The translations under genes were made by a program, and so were the position numbers. A DNA stretch of 64,000 bases from Panulirus ornatus (lineage: Eukaryota > Arthropoda > Malacostraca > Decapoda > Palinuridae): NCBI RefSeq assembly GCF_036320965.1, contig NC_092238.1, positions 55,719,970-55,783,969 on the forward strand, given 5' to 3'. A model generated the notes under the pieces. It was not told where the DNA came from, made no database searches, and saw only the letters and a program-made list of their open reading frames with translations. Positions within the stretch are counted from its first letter, which is position 1. The number at the start of each line of letters is the position of its first letter. Below are positions 1-22,402 of this stretch, piece after piece.

Positions 1-2296
<2,296 letters not shown>

Positions 2297-2529
2297 CTAT
2301 TATTATACTTTGTCGCTGTCTCCCGCGTTTGCGAGGTAGCGCAAGGAAACAGACGAAAGAAATGGCCCAACCCCCCCCCCCATACACACGTAAATATACA
2401 TACCTACACAGCTTTCCATGGTTTACCCCAGACGCTTCACATGCCTTGATTCAATCAACTGACAGCACGTCAACCCCGGTATACCACATCGCTCCAATTC
2501 ACTCTATTCCTTGCCCTCCTTTCACCCTC

Positions 2530-3636
2530 CTACATGTTCAGGCCCCGATCACACAAAATCTTTTTCACTCCATCTTTCCACCTCCAATTTGGTCTCCCTC
2601 TTCTCCTCGTTCCCTCCACCTCCGACACATATATCCTCTTGGTCAATCTTTCCTCACTCATTCTCTCCATGTGCCCAAACCACTTCAAAACACCCTCTTC
2701 TGCTCTCTCAACCACGCTCTTTTTATTTCCACACATCTCTCTTACCCTTACGTTACTCACTCGATCAAACCACCTCACACCACACATTGTCCTCAAACAT
2801 CTCATTTCCAGCACATCCATCCTCCTGCGCACAACTCTATCCATAGCCCACGCCTCGCAACCATACAACATTGCTGGAACTACTATTCCTTCAAACATAC
2901 CCATTTTTTCTTTCCGAGATAATGTTCTCGACTTCCACACATTCTTCAAGGCCCCCAGAATTTTCGCCCCCTCCCCCACCCTATGATCCACTTCCGCTTC
3001 CATAGTTCCATCCGCTGCCAGATCCACTCCCAGATATCTAAAACACTTCACTTCCTCCAGTTTTTCTCCATTCAAACTCACCTCCCAATTGACTTGACCC
3101 TCAACCCAACTGTGCCTAATAACCTTGCTCTTATTCACATTTACTCTTAACTTTCTTCTTCCACACACTTTTCCAAACTCAGTCACCAGCTTCTGCAGTT
3201 TCTCACATGAATCAGCCACCAGCGCTGTATCATCAGCGAACAACAACTGACTCACTTCCCAAGCTCTCTTATCCCCAACAGACTTCATACTTGCCCCTCT
3301 TTCCAAAACTCTTGCATTTACCTCCCTAACAACCCCATCCATAAACAAATTAAACAACCATGGAGACATCACACACCCCTGCCGCAAACCTACATTCACT
3401 GAGAACCAATCACTTTCCTCTCTTCCTACACGTACACATGCCTTACATCCTCGATAAAAACTTTTCACTGCTTCTAACAACTTTCCTCCCACACTATATA
3501 TTCTTAATACCTTCCACAGAGCATCTCTATCAACTCTATCATATGCCTTCTCCAGATCCATAAATGCTACATACAAATCCATTTGCTTTTCTAAGTATTT
3601 CTCCCATACATTCTTCAAAGCAAACACCTGATCCAC
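2530..3636 (-). pseudogene. L2 RT C-terminal half, open frame of about 368 codons
   Basis: This frame is uninterrupted from the RT palm to the natural stop. Visible motifs in order are MDLEKAYDRVDRDALW (palm aspartate), [19 protein letters not shown], the catalytic F-A-D-D box followed by TALVAD, then the C-terminal signature [19 protein letters not shown] and GRPNWRWKDGV. The first methionine in this frame is internal to the protein. The true upstream part has been deleted, so it is a broken gene despite the long frame. Confidence 0.8.
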
Positions 3637-4058
3637 ACATCCTCTACCACTTCTGAAACCACACTGCTCTTCTCATGCCCAGGTGCATATGCACCAATAA
3701 TCACCCACCTCTCTCCATCAACTTTCAGTTTTACCCATATCAATCGAGAATTTACTTTCTTACATTCTATCAAATACTCCCACAACTCCTGTTTCAGGAG
3801 TATTGCTACTCCTTCCCTTGCTCTTGTCCTCTCACTAACCCCTGACTTTACTCCCCAGACATTCCCAAACCACTCTTCCCCTTTACCCTTGAGCTTCGTT
3901 TCACTCAGAGCCAAAACATCCAGGTTCCTTTCCTCAAACATACTACCTATCTCTCCTTTTTTCACATCTTGGTTACATCCACACACATTTAGGCACCCCA
4001 CTCTGAGCCTTCGAGGAGTATGAGCACTCCCTGCGTGACTCCTTCTTCTGTTTCCCAT
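3615..4058 (-). pseudogene. L2 EN N-terminal half, cut by internal deletion
   Basis: It starts with [10 protein letters not shown] and covers about 125 residues of the endonuclease. This includes the asparagine of RVGCLNVCG, the catalytic glutamate of ALSETK and the GAYAPGHEK loop. After GHEK the frame passes the deletion junction and reads about 20 residues of RT sequence out of frame before a stop. The GDLN and SDH active-site motifs are lost. Confidence 0.8.
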
Positions 4059-4178
4059 TTTAGAAAGTTAATACAAGGAGGGGAGGATTTCTGGCCCCCC
4101 GCTCCCGTCCCCTCTAGTCGCTTTCTACGACACGCGAGGAATACGTGGAAAGTATTCTTTCACCCCTATCCCCAGGGA

Positions 4179-4270
4179 TGATATACATATATATATACAT
4201 ATACACATACACACACATACACACACACACGCACACATACACACACACACACATACATATATATACATAT
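4179..4270. repeat. (CA)n/(TA)n block next to the L2 5' end
   Basis: Mixed CA and TA repeat beginning directly at the L2 5' terminus. The same composite block, in the matching orientation, borders the 5' ends of L4, L7, L9 and L17. It is therefore linked to one LINE lineage and is not random simple sequence. Confidence 0.9.
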
Positions 4271-4403
4271 GTCGTTTGTGTAAATGAATTATACATTTCC
4301 TTTTTCCATAGCCAGAGGTTGAACCATTATGTGACATTCATTTTTTTTTTCATTCATTTTAAGCTAGAAGTTTCAGTTTTCTAAATTGTTTCTTACATTT
4401 TTC

Positions 4404-4405
<2 letters not shown>
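4271..4405 (+). repeat. Unit C copy 1 (C1), inverted relative to its LINE
   Basis: A 135-bp non-LINE sequence that also occurs at 15448-15580 and, reversed, at 22279-22402. At those two places it lies upstream of a LINE with the same orientation relationship. Here the segment is flipped exactly at the edge of the (CA)n block. C1 and C2 share an eight-base stretch around ATGTGACA that C3 lacks. Confidence 0.85.
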
Positions 4406-8420
<4,015 letters not shown>

Positions 8421-11400
8421 TATCCCTGGGGATAGGGGTGAAAGAATACTTCCCACGTATTCCTCGCGTGTCGTAGAAAGCGACTAGAGGGGACGGGAGC
8501 GGGGGGCCAGAAATCCTCCCCTCCTTGTATTAACTTTCTAAAATGGGAAACAGAAGAAGGAGTCACGCGGGGAGTGCTCATCCTCCTCGAAGGCTCAGAG
8601 TGGGGTGCCTAAATGTGTGTGGATGTAACCAAGATGTGAAAAAAGGAGAGATAGGTAGTATGTTTGAGGAAAGGAACCTGGATGTTTTGGCTTTGAGTGA
8701 AACGAAGCTCAAGGGTAAAGGGGAAGAGTGGTTTGGGAATGTCTGGGGAGTAAAGTCAGGGGTTAGTGAGAGGACAAGATCAAGGGAAGGAGTAGCATTA
8801 CTCCTGAAACAGGAGTTGTGGGAGTATGTGATAGAGTGCAAGAAAGTAAATTCTCGATTAATATGGGTAAAACTGAAAGTTGATGGAGAGAGGTGGGTGA
8901 TTATTGGTGCTTATGCACCTGGGCATGAGAAGAAAGATCAAGAGAGGCAAGTGTTTTGGGAGCAGCTGAATGAGTGTGTTAGTGGTTTTGATGCACGAGA
9001 CCGGGTTATAGTGATGGGTGATTTGAATGCAAAGGTGAGTAATGTGGCAGTTGAGGGAATAATTGGTATATATGGGGTGTTCAGTGTTGTAAATGGAAAT
9101 GGTGAAGAGCTTGTAGATTTATGTGCTGAAAAAGGACTGATGATTGGGAATACCTGGTTTAAAAAGCGAGATATACCTAAGTATACTTATGTAAGTAGGA
9201 GAGATGGCCAGAGAGCGTTATTGGATTACGTGTTAATTGACAGGCGTGCGAAAGAGAGACTTTTGGATGTTAATGTGCTGAGAGGTGCAACTGGAGGAAT
9301 GTCTGATCATTATCTTGTGGAGGCTAAGGTGAAGATTTGTATAGGTTTTCAGAAAAGAAGAGTGAATGTTGGGGTGAAGAGGGTGGTGAGAGTAAGTGAG
9401 CTTGAGAAGGAGACCTGTGTGAGGAAGTACCAGGAGAGACTGAGTACAGAATGGAAAAAGGTGAGAACAATGGAAGTAAGGGGAGTGGGGGAGGAATGGG
9501 ATGTATTTAGGGAATCAGTGATGGATTGCGCAAAAGATGCTTGTGGCATGAGAAGAGTGGGAGGTGGGTTGATTAGAAAGGGTAGTGAGTGGTGGGATGA
9601 GGAAGTAAGAGTATTAGTGAAAGAGAAGAGAGAGGCATTTCGACGATTTTTGCAGGGAAAAAATGCAATTGAGTGGGAGATGTATAAAAGAAAGAGACAG
9701 GAGGTCAAGAGAAAGGTGGAAGAGGTGAAAAAAAGGGCAAATGAGAGTTGGGGTGACAGAGTATCATTAAATTTTAGGGAGAATAAAAAGATGTTCTGGA
9801 AGGAGGTAAATAAAGTGCGTAAGACAAGGGAGCAAATGGGAACTTCAGTGAAGGGCGCAAATGGGGAGGTGATAACAAGTAGTGGTGATGTGAGAAGGAG
9901 ATGGAGTGAGTATTTCGAAGGTTTGTTGAATGTGTTTGATGATAGAGTGGCAGATATAGGGTGTTTTGGTCGAGGTGGTGTGCAAAGTGAGAGGGTTAGG
10001 GAAAATGATTTGGTAAACAGAGAAGAGGTAGTGAAAGCTTTGCGGAAGATGAAAGCCGGCAAGGCAGCAGGTTTGGATGGTATTGCAGTGGAATTTATTA
10101 AAGAAGGGGGTGACTGTATTGTTGACTGGTTGGTAAGGTTATTCAATGTATGTATGACTCATGGTGAGGTGCCTGAGGATTGGCGGAATGCGTGCATAGT
10201 GCCATTGTACAAAGGCAAAGGGGATAAGAGTGAGTGTTCAAATTACAGAGGCATAAGTTTGTTGAGTATTCCTGGTAAATTATATGGGAGGGTATTGATT
10301 GAGAGGGTGAAGGCATGTACAGAGCATCAGATTGCGGAAGAGCAGTGTGGTTTCAGAAGTGGTAGAGGATGTGTGGATCAGGTGTTTGCTTTGAAGAATG
10401 TATGTGAGAAATACTTAGAAAAGCAAATGGATTTGTATGTAGCATTTATGGATCTGGAGAAGGCATATGATAGAGTTGACAGAGATGCTCTGTGGAAGGT
10501 ATTAAGAATATATGGTGTGGGAGGAAAGTTGTTAGAAGCAGTGAAAAGTTTTTATTGAGGATGTAAGGCATGTGTACGTGTAGGAAGAGAGGAAAGTGAT
10601 TGGTTCTCAGTGAATGTAGGTTTGCGGCAGGGGTGTGTGATGTCTCCATGGTTGTTTAATTTGTTTATGGATGGGGTTGTTAGGGAGGTAAATGCAAGAG
10701 TTTTGGAAAGAGGGGCAAATATGAAGTCTGTTGGGGATGAGAGAGCTTGGGAAGTGAGTCAGTTGTTGTTCGCTGATGACACAGCTCTGGTGGCTGATTC
10801 AAATGTGAAACTGCAGAAGCTGGTGACTGAGTTTGGTAAAGTGTGTGAAAGAAGAAAGTTAAGAGTAAATGTGAATAAGAGCAAGGTTATTAAGTACAGT
10901 AGGGTTGAGGGTCAAGTCAATTGGGAGGTGAGTTTGAATGGAGAAAAACTGGAGGAAGTGAAGTGTTTTAGATATCTGGGAGTGGTTCTGGCAGCGGATG
11001 GAACCATGGAAGCGGAATTGGATCATAGGGTGGGGGAGGGGGCGAAAATTCTGGGGGCCTTGAAGAATGTGTGGAAGTCGAGAACATTATCTCGGAAAGC
11101 AAAAATGGGTATGTTTGAAGGAATAGTGGTTCCAACAATGTTGTATGATTGCGAGGCGTGGGCTATGGATAGAGTTGTGCGCAGGAGGATGGATGTGCTG
11201 GAAATGAGATGTTTGAGGACAATGTGTGGTGTGATATGGTTTGATCGAGTGAGTAACGTAAGGGTAAGAGAGATGTGTGGAAAGAAAAAGAGCGTGGTTG
11301 AGAGAGCAGAAGAGGGTGTTTTGAAGTGGTTTGGGCACATGGAGAGGATGAGTGAGGAAAGATTGACCAAGAGGATATTTGTGTCGGAGGTGGAGGGAAC

Positions 11401-11721
11401 AAGGAGAAGAGGGAGACCAAATTGGAGGTGGAAAGATGGAGTGAAAAAGATTTTGTGTGATCGGGGCCTGAACATGCAGGAGGGTGAAAGGAGGGCAAGG
11501 AATAGAGTGAATTGGAGCGATGTGGTATACCGGGGCTGACGTGCTGTCAGTGGATTGAATCAAGGCATGTGAAGCGTCTGGGGTAAACCATGGAAAGCTG
11601 TGTAGGTATGTATATTTGCGTGTGTGGACGTATGTATATACATGTGTATGGGGGGGGGGGCCATTTCTTTCGTCTGTTTCCTTGCGCTACCTCGCAAACG
11701 CGGGAGACAGCGACAAAGTAT
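8421..11721 (+). mobile_element. L4: full-length RTE-like LINE, best copy in the window
   Basis: Complete element of about 3.3 kb. The 5' terminus TCCCTGGGGATAGGGG is at 8421, a 122-bp 5' UTR follows, then one long EN-RT frame (8543-11539), a short-class 3' UTR, the terminal motif GACAGCGACAAAG and an A-run leading into (TA)n. No ORF1-type gene precedes the EN-RT frame, and no LTR, integrase or RNase H is seen. The single frame of EN then RT, the lack of a separate ORF1 and the microsatellite tail fit the RTE superfamily; the clade is my inference. It is used here as the reference scale for other copies. Confidence 0.93.
8543..11539 (+). pseudogene. L4 EN-RT polyprotein, 998 codons with one TGA
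   Basis: The frame starts at [10 protein letters not shown], the start shared by all full-length copies, and ends at VVYRG. The EN domain (about residues 17-260) shows the APE-type motifs: glutamate in ALSETK (E53), MGDLNAK (D160, N162), LDYVLIDRR and MSDHYLV (S254-H256). RT (about 500-790) shows GLDG (about 510), [29 protein letters not shown] and the F-A-D-D box (743-746). The C-terminal region has [12 protein letters not shown] and GRPNWRWKDGV. The one inactivating change is TGA at 10556-10558, where other copies have CGA (arginine), a CpG-type transition. Everything else stays in frame. The protein would nick target DNA and copy the element's RNA in the nucleus. It is the most recently active-looking copy here. 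Confidence 0.9.
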
Positions 11722-15447
<3,726 letters not shown>

Positions 15448-15580
15448 CTATTGACGTTTGTGTGAATAAATTGTACATTTCCTTTTCCATAGCCAGAGGT
15501 TGAACCATTATGTGACATTCATTTTTTTTCATTCATTTCAAGCTAAAAGTTTGTTTCTAAATTGTTCTTACATTTTTCAT
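15448..15580 (+). repeat. Unit C copy 2 (C2)
   Basis: The 130-bp flank sequence lies directly between the broken end of L6 and the (TG)n block of L7. Its left edge (CTATTGACG) corresponds to position 22404 beside C3, where C continues into single-copy sequence. C1 begins about six bases further in. The nearly coincident edges could mark an RNA 5' end. Confidence 0.85.
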
Positions 15581-15625
15581 ATGTATATATATGTATGTGT
15601 GTGTGTGTGTGTGTGTACGTGCATA

Positions 15626-15660
<35 letters not shown>

Positions 15661-15676
15661 ATATATATGTATATTA
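15581..15676. repeat. (TG)n block before L7
   Basis: TG/TA composite array that ends TATATATGTATATTA immediately before the LINE 5' terminus. It is near-identical in layout to the blocks before L4 and beside L2, L9 and L17. Confidence 0.93.
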
Positions 15677-16568
15677 TCCCTGGGGATAGGGGTGAAAGAA
15701 TACTTCCCACGTATTCCTCGCGTGTCGTAGAAAGCGACTAGAGGGGACGGGAGAGGGGGGCCGGAAATCCTCCCCTCCTTGTATTAACTTTCTAAAATGG
15801 GAAACAGAAGAAGGAGTCACGCGGGGAGTGATCATCCTCCTCGAAGGCTCAGAGTGGGGTGCCTAAATGTGTGTGGATGTAACCAAGATGTGAAAAAAAG
15901 AGAGATAGGTAGTATGTTTGAGGAAAGGAACCTGGATGTTTTGGCTCTGAGTGAAACGAAGCTCAAGGGTAGAGGGGAAGAGTGGTTTGGAAATGTCTGG
16001 GGAGTGAAGTCAGGGGTTAGTGAGAGGACAAGAGCAAGGGAAGGAGTAGCAATACTCCTGAAACAGGAGTTGTGGGAGTATGTGATAGAATGTAAGAAAG
16101 TAAATTCTCGATTAATATGGGTAAAATTGAAAGTTGATGGAGAGAGGTGGGTGATTATTGGTGCATATGCACCTGGGCATGAGAAGAAAGATCATGAGAG
16201 GCAAGTGTTTTGGGAGCAGCTAAATGAGTGTGTTAGTGGTTTTGATGCACGAGACCGGGTTATAGTGATGGGTGATTTGAATGCAAAGGTGAGTAATGTG
16301 GCAGTTGAGGGAATAATTGGTATGCATGGGGTGTTCAGTGTTGTAAATGGAAATGGTGAAGAGCTTGTAGATTTATGTGCTGAAAAAGGACTGATGATTG
16401 GGAATACCTGGTTTAAAAAGCGAGATATACATAAGTATACTTATGTAAGTAGGAGAGATGGCCAGAGAGCGTTATTGGATTACGTGTTAATTGACAGGCG
16501 TGCGAAAGAGAGACTTTTGGATGTTAATGTGCTGAGAGGTGCAACTGGAGGGATGTCTGATCATTATG
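15677..16568 (+). mobile_element. L7: LINE 5' UTR and EN domain only
   Basis: It begins at the exact 5' terminus and ends at the codons for SDHY, where the sequence turns into a short (TA)n and the tail of L8. It is complementary in content to L6, and both look young. See the split-element finding. Confidence 0.9.
15797..16567 (+). pseudogene. L7 endonuclease domain, intact for 257 codons
   Basis: All APE-type EN motifs are present in one frame: [49 protein letters not shown] and GGMSDHY. The frame then runs into simple repeat and antisense L8 sequence, adding about 70 unrelated residues before a stop at 16780. The RT half is absent, so this is a fragment. It is the best-preserved EN in the window along with that of L4. 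Confidence 0.85.
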
Positions 16569-18081
16569 TATATATATATATATTTCTTTTTTTTTTTCTT
16601 TTTTGCTTTGTCGCTGTCTCCCGCGTTTGCGAGGTAGCGCAAGGAAACAGGCGAAAGAAATGGCCCAACCCACCCCCAAACACATGTATATACATACGTC
16701 CACACACGCAAATATACATACCTACACAACTTTCCATGGTTTACCCAAGACGCTTCACATGCCTTGATTCAATCCACTGACAGCACGTCAACCCCGGTAT
16801 ACCACATCGCTCCAATTCATTTTATTCCTTGCCCTCCTTTCACCCTCCTGCATGTTCAGGCCCCGATAACACAAAATCTTTTTCACTCCATCTTTCCACC
16901 TCCAATTTGGTCTCCCTCTTCTCGTTCCCTCCACCTCCGACACATATATCCTCTTGGTCAATCTTTTCTCACTCATTCTCTCCATGTGACCAAACCATTT
17001 CAAAACACGCTCTTCTGCTCTCTCAACCACGCTCTTTTTATTTCCACACATCTCTCTTACCCTTACGTTACTTACTCGATCAAACCACCTCACACCACAC
17101 ATTGTCCTATAACATCTCATTTCCAGCACATCCATCCTCCTGCGCATAACTCCATCCATAGTCCACGCCTCGCAACCATACAACATTGTTGGAACCACTA
17201 TTCCTTCAAACATACCCATTTTTGCTTTCCGAGATCATGTTCTCGACTTCCACACATTCTCCAAGGCTCCCAGAATTTTCGCCTCCTCCCTCACCCTATG
17301 ATCCACTTCCGCCTTCATGTTTCCATCAGCTGCCAGATCCACTCCCAGATATCTAAAACACTTCACTTCCTCCAGTTTTTCTCCATTCAAACTCACCTCC
17401 CAATTGACTTGACCCTCAACCCTACTGTACCTAATAACCTTGCTCTTATTCACATTTACTCTTAACTTTCTTCTTTCACACACTTTACCAAACTCAGTCA
17501 CCAGCTTCTGCAGTTTCTCACATGAATCAGCCACCAGCGCTGTATCATCAGCGAACAACAACTGACTCACTTCCCAAGCTCTCTCATCCCCAACAGACTT
17601 CATCCTTGCCCCTCTTTCCAAAACTCTTGCATTTACCTCCCTAACAACCCCATCCATAAACAAATTAAACAACCATGGAGACATCACACACCCCTGCCGC
17701 AAACCTACATTCACTGAGAACCAATCACTTTCCTCTCTTCCTACACGTACACATGCCTTACATCCTCGATAAAAACTTTTCACTGCTTCTAACAACTTGC
17801 CTCCCACACCATATATTCTTAATACCTTCCACAGAGCATCTCTATCAACTCTATCATATGCCTTCTCCGGATCCATAAATGCTACATACAAATCCATTGT
17901 CTTTTCTAAGTATTTCTCCCATAAATTCTTCAAAGCAAACACCTGATCCACAAATCCTCTATCACTTCTGAAACCACACTGCTCTTCCCCAATCTGATGC
18001 TCTGTACATGCCTTCACCCTCTCAATCAATACCCTCCCATACAATTTGCCAGGAATACTCAACAAACTTATACCTCTATAA
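16569..18081 (-). mobile_element. L8: 5'-truncated LINE copy, short UTR class
   Basis: It runs from its A/T-rich tail (16569-16604) through the short 3' UTR and the RT gene to the codons of [13 protein letters not shown], where it stops at 18081. The coding region (16788-18065) stays in one frame, with a single TGA around 17230 where other copies have TTA (leucine). One codon is missing in the GTRRRGRP stretch. Confidence 0.88.
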
Positions 18082-18954
<873 letters not shown>

Positions 18955-21900
18955 TTTTTTTTTTTTCTTTTGCTTTGTCGCTGTCTCCCGTGTTTGCGAG
19001 GTAGCGCAAGGAAACAGACGAAAGAAATGGCCCAACCCACCCCCATACACATGCCTTGATTGAATCCACTGACAGCACGTCAAACACGGTATACCACATC
19101 GCTCCAATTCACTCTATTCTTTGCCCTCCTTTCACCCTCCTGCATGTTCAGGCCCCGATCACACAAAATCTTTTTCACTCCATCTTTCCACCTCCAATTT
19201 GGTCTCCCTCTTCTCGTTCCCTCCACCTAAGACAAATATATCCTCTTGGTCAATCTTTCCTCACTCATTCTCTCCATGTGACCAAACCATTTCAAAACAC
19301 CCTCTTCTGCTCTCTCAACCACGCTCTTTTTATTTCCACACATCTCTCTTACCCTTACGTTACTTACTCGATCAAACCACCTCACACCACACATTGTCCT
19401 GAAACATCTCATTTCCAGCACATCCATCCTCCTGCGCAACACTCTATCCATAGTCAACGCCTCGCAACCATACAACATTGTTCTAACCACTATTCCTTCA
19501 AACATACCCATTTTTGCTTTCCAAGATAATGTTCTCGACTTCCACACATTCTTCAAGGCTCCCAGAATTTTCGCCCCCTCGCCCACCCTATGATCCACTT
19601 CCGCTTCCATGTTTCCATCCGCTGCCAGATCCACTCCCAGATATCTAAAACACTTCACTTCCTCCAGTTTTTCTCCATTGAAACTCCCCTCCCAATTGAC
19701 TTGACCCTCAACCCGACTCTACCTAATAACCTTGCTCTTATTCACATTTACTCTTAACTTTCTTCTTTCACACACTTTACCAAATTCAGTCAACAGCTTC
19801 TGCAGTTTCTCACATGAATCAGCCACCAGCGCTGTATCATCAGCGAACAAGAACTGACTCACTTCCCAAGCTCTCTCATCCCCAACAGACTTCATACTTG
19901 CCCCTCTTTCCAAAACTCTTGCATTCACCTCCCTAACAACCCCATCCATAAACAAATTAAACAACCATGGAGATATCACACACCCCTGCCGCAAACCTAC
20001 ATTCACTGAGAACCAATCACTTTCCTCTCTTCCTACACGTACACATGCCTTACATCCTCGATAAAAACTTTTCACTGCTTCTAACAACTTTCCTCACACA
20101 CCATATATTCTTAATACCTTCCACAGAGCATCTCTATCAACTCTATCATATGCCTTCTCCATATCCATAAATGCTACATACAAATCCATTTGCTTTTCTA
20201 AGTATTTCTCACATACATTCTTCAAAGCAAACACCTGATCCACAAATCCTCAACCACTTTTGAAACCACACTGCTCTTCCGCAAAATTGATGCTCTGTAC
20301 ATGCCTTCAACCTCTCAATCAATACCCTCCCATATAATTTGCCAGGAGTACCCAAGAAACTTATACCTCTGTAATTTGAGCACTCACTCTTATCCCCTTT
20401 GCCTTTGTACAATGGCACTATGCACGCATTCCGCCAATCCTCAGGCACCTCACCATGAGTCATACATACATTAAATAACCTTACCAACCAGTCAACAATA
20501 CAGTCACCCCCTTTTTAATAAATTCCACTGCAATACCATCCAAACCTGCTGCCTTGCCGGTTTCCATCTTCCGCAAAGCTTTTACTACCTCTTCTCTGTT
20601 TACCAAATCATTTTCCCTAACCCTCGCACTTTGCACACCACCTCGACCAAAACACCCTATATCTGCCACTCTATCATCAAACACTTTCAACAAACCTTCA
20701 AAATACTCACTCCATCTCCTTTTCACATCACCACTACTTGTTATCACCTCCCCATTTTCGCCCTTCACTGAAGTTCCCATTTGCTCCCTTGTCTTACGCG
20801 CTTTATTTACCTCCTTCCAGAACATCTTTTTATTCTCCCTAAAATTTAATGATACTCTCTCACCCCAACTCTCATTTGCCCTTTTTTTCACCTCTTGCAC
20901 CTTTCTCTTGACCTCCTGTCTCTTTCTTTTATACATCTCCCACTCAATTGCATTTTTTCCCTGCAAAAATCGTCCAAATGCCTCTCTCTTCTCTTTCATT
21001 AATACTCTTACTTCTTCATCCCACCACTCACTACCCTTTCTAATCAACCCACCTCCCACTCTTCTCATACCACAAGCATCTTTTGCGCAATCCATCACTG
21101 ATTCCCTAAATACATCCCATTCCTCCCCCACTCCCCTTACTTCCATTGTTCTCACCTTTTTCCATTCTGTACTCAGTCTCTCCTTGTACTTCCTCACACA
21201 AGTCTCCTTCCCAAGCTCACTTACTCTAACCACCCTCTTCACGCAGCATTCACTCTTCTTTTCTGAAAACCCATACAAATCTTCACCTTAGCCTCCACAA
21301 GATAATGATCAGACATCCCTCCAGTTGCACCTCTCAGCACATTAACATCCAAAAGTCTCTCTTTCGCGCGCCTGTCAATTAACACGTAATCCAATAACGC
21401 TCACTGGCCATCTCTCCTACTTACATAAGTATACTTAGGTATATCTCGCTTTTTAAACCAGGTATTCCCAATCATCAGTCCTTTTTCAGCACATAAATCT
21501 ACAAGCTCTTCACCATTTCCATTTACAACACTGAACACCCCATGTATACCAATTATTCCCTCAACTGCCACATTACTCTCCTTTGCATTCAAATCACCCA
21601 ACACTATAACCCGGTCTCGTGCATCAAAACCACTAACACATTCATTCAGCTGCTCCCAAAACACTTGCCTCTCATGATCTTTCTTCTCATGCCCAGGTGC
21701 ATATGCACCAATAATCACCCATCTCTCTCCATCAACTTTCAGTTTTACCCATATTAATCGAGAATTTACTTTCTTACATTCTATCACATACTTCCACAAC
21801 TCCTGTTTCAGGAGTATTGCTACTCCTTCCCTTGTTCTTGTCCTCTCACTAACCCCTGACTTTACTCCCAAGACATTCCCAAACCACTCTTCCCCTTTAC

Positions 21901-22194
21901 CCTTGAGCTTCGTTTCACTCAGAGCCAAAACATCCAGGTTCCTTTCCTCAAACATACTACCTATCTCTCCTTTTTTCACATCTTGGTTACATCCACACAC
22001 ATTTAGGCACCCCAATCTGAGCCTTCGAGGAGGATGAGCACTCCCAGCGTGACTCCTTCTGTTTCCCATTTTAGAAAGTTAAAAAAATACAAGGAGGGGA
22101 GGTTTTCTTGCCCCCCGCTCCCGTCCCCTCTAGTCGCTTTCTACGACACGCGAGGAATGCGTGGGAAGTATTCTTTCACCCCTATCCCCAGGGA
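18955..22194 (-). mobile_element. L9: nearly full-length LINE with unit C upstream; possible source locus
   Basis: About 3.24 kb, from the tail (T-run at 18955) to the exact 5' terminus CCCCAGGGA at 22186-22194. The 3' UTR is even shorter than the short class: about 100 bp are missing near 19050. Coding pieces on the minus strand are EN 21401-22069 (ended by an AGA to TGA change), linker 20481-21278, and RT 20209-20487, 19719-20087 and 19227-19658, with at least three frameshifts. Upstream of it, and only here, unit C continues into single-copy DNA. Confidence 0.9.
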
Positions 22195-22278
22195 TAATAT
22201 ACATATATATATACACATACACACACATACACACACACACGCACATATACACACACACACACATACATATATATACAT
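22195..22278. repeat. (CA)n block beside the L9 5' end
   Basis: The same CA/TA composite as beside L2, L4, L7 and L17, here about 84 bp. Confidence 0.93.
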
Positions 22279-22402
22279 GTGAAAAATGTAAGAAACAATT
22301 TAGAAAACTGAAACTTCTAGCTTGAAATGAAATGAAAAAATGAATGGTTCAACCTCTGGCTATGGAAAGGAAATGTTTAATCTATTTACACAAACGTCAA
22401 TA
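22279..22402 (-). repeat. Unit C copy 3 (C3)
   Basis: Reverse orientation relative to the window, and the expected orientation relative to L9. It lacks the eight bases around ATGTGACA present in C1 and C2. It is continuous with the single-copy stretch that follows. Confidence 0.85.

Noticed and set aside
2534..2986. Recurrent antisense frame of 150-158 codons over the RT C-terminus (MFRPRSHKIFF...) in L2, L6, L16, L20, L22, L28, L31
   Set aside because: It recurs because the sense codons are shared by all copies. It has no motif and appears only where the sense strand is RT. Shadow of the LINE gene.
4179..4270. CRISPR-like or satellite array
   Set aside because: Only di- and tetranucleotide simple repeats. 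No repeat-spacer structure anywhere in the window.
9349..10146. 265-codon antisense frame over the L4 linker
   Set aside because: Low-complexity Ser/Thr/Phe composition mirrored from a Lys/Glu/Arg-rich sense region. Sense coding is clearly the LINE.
8543..11539. Possibility that the RT belongs to a retron, diversity-generating element, group II intron or other bacterial defence system
   Set aside because: The fused APE-type endonuclease, the RTE-like C-terminus, microsatellite tails and dozens of truncated copies are typical of eukaryotic LINEs. No variable repeats, msr/msd or intron maturase features.
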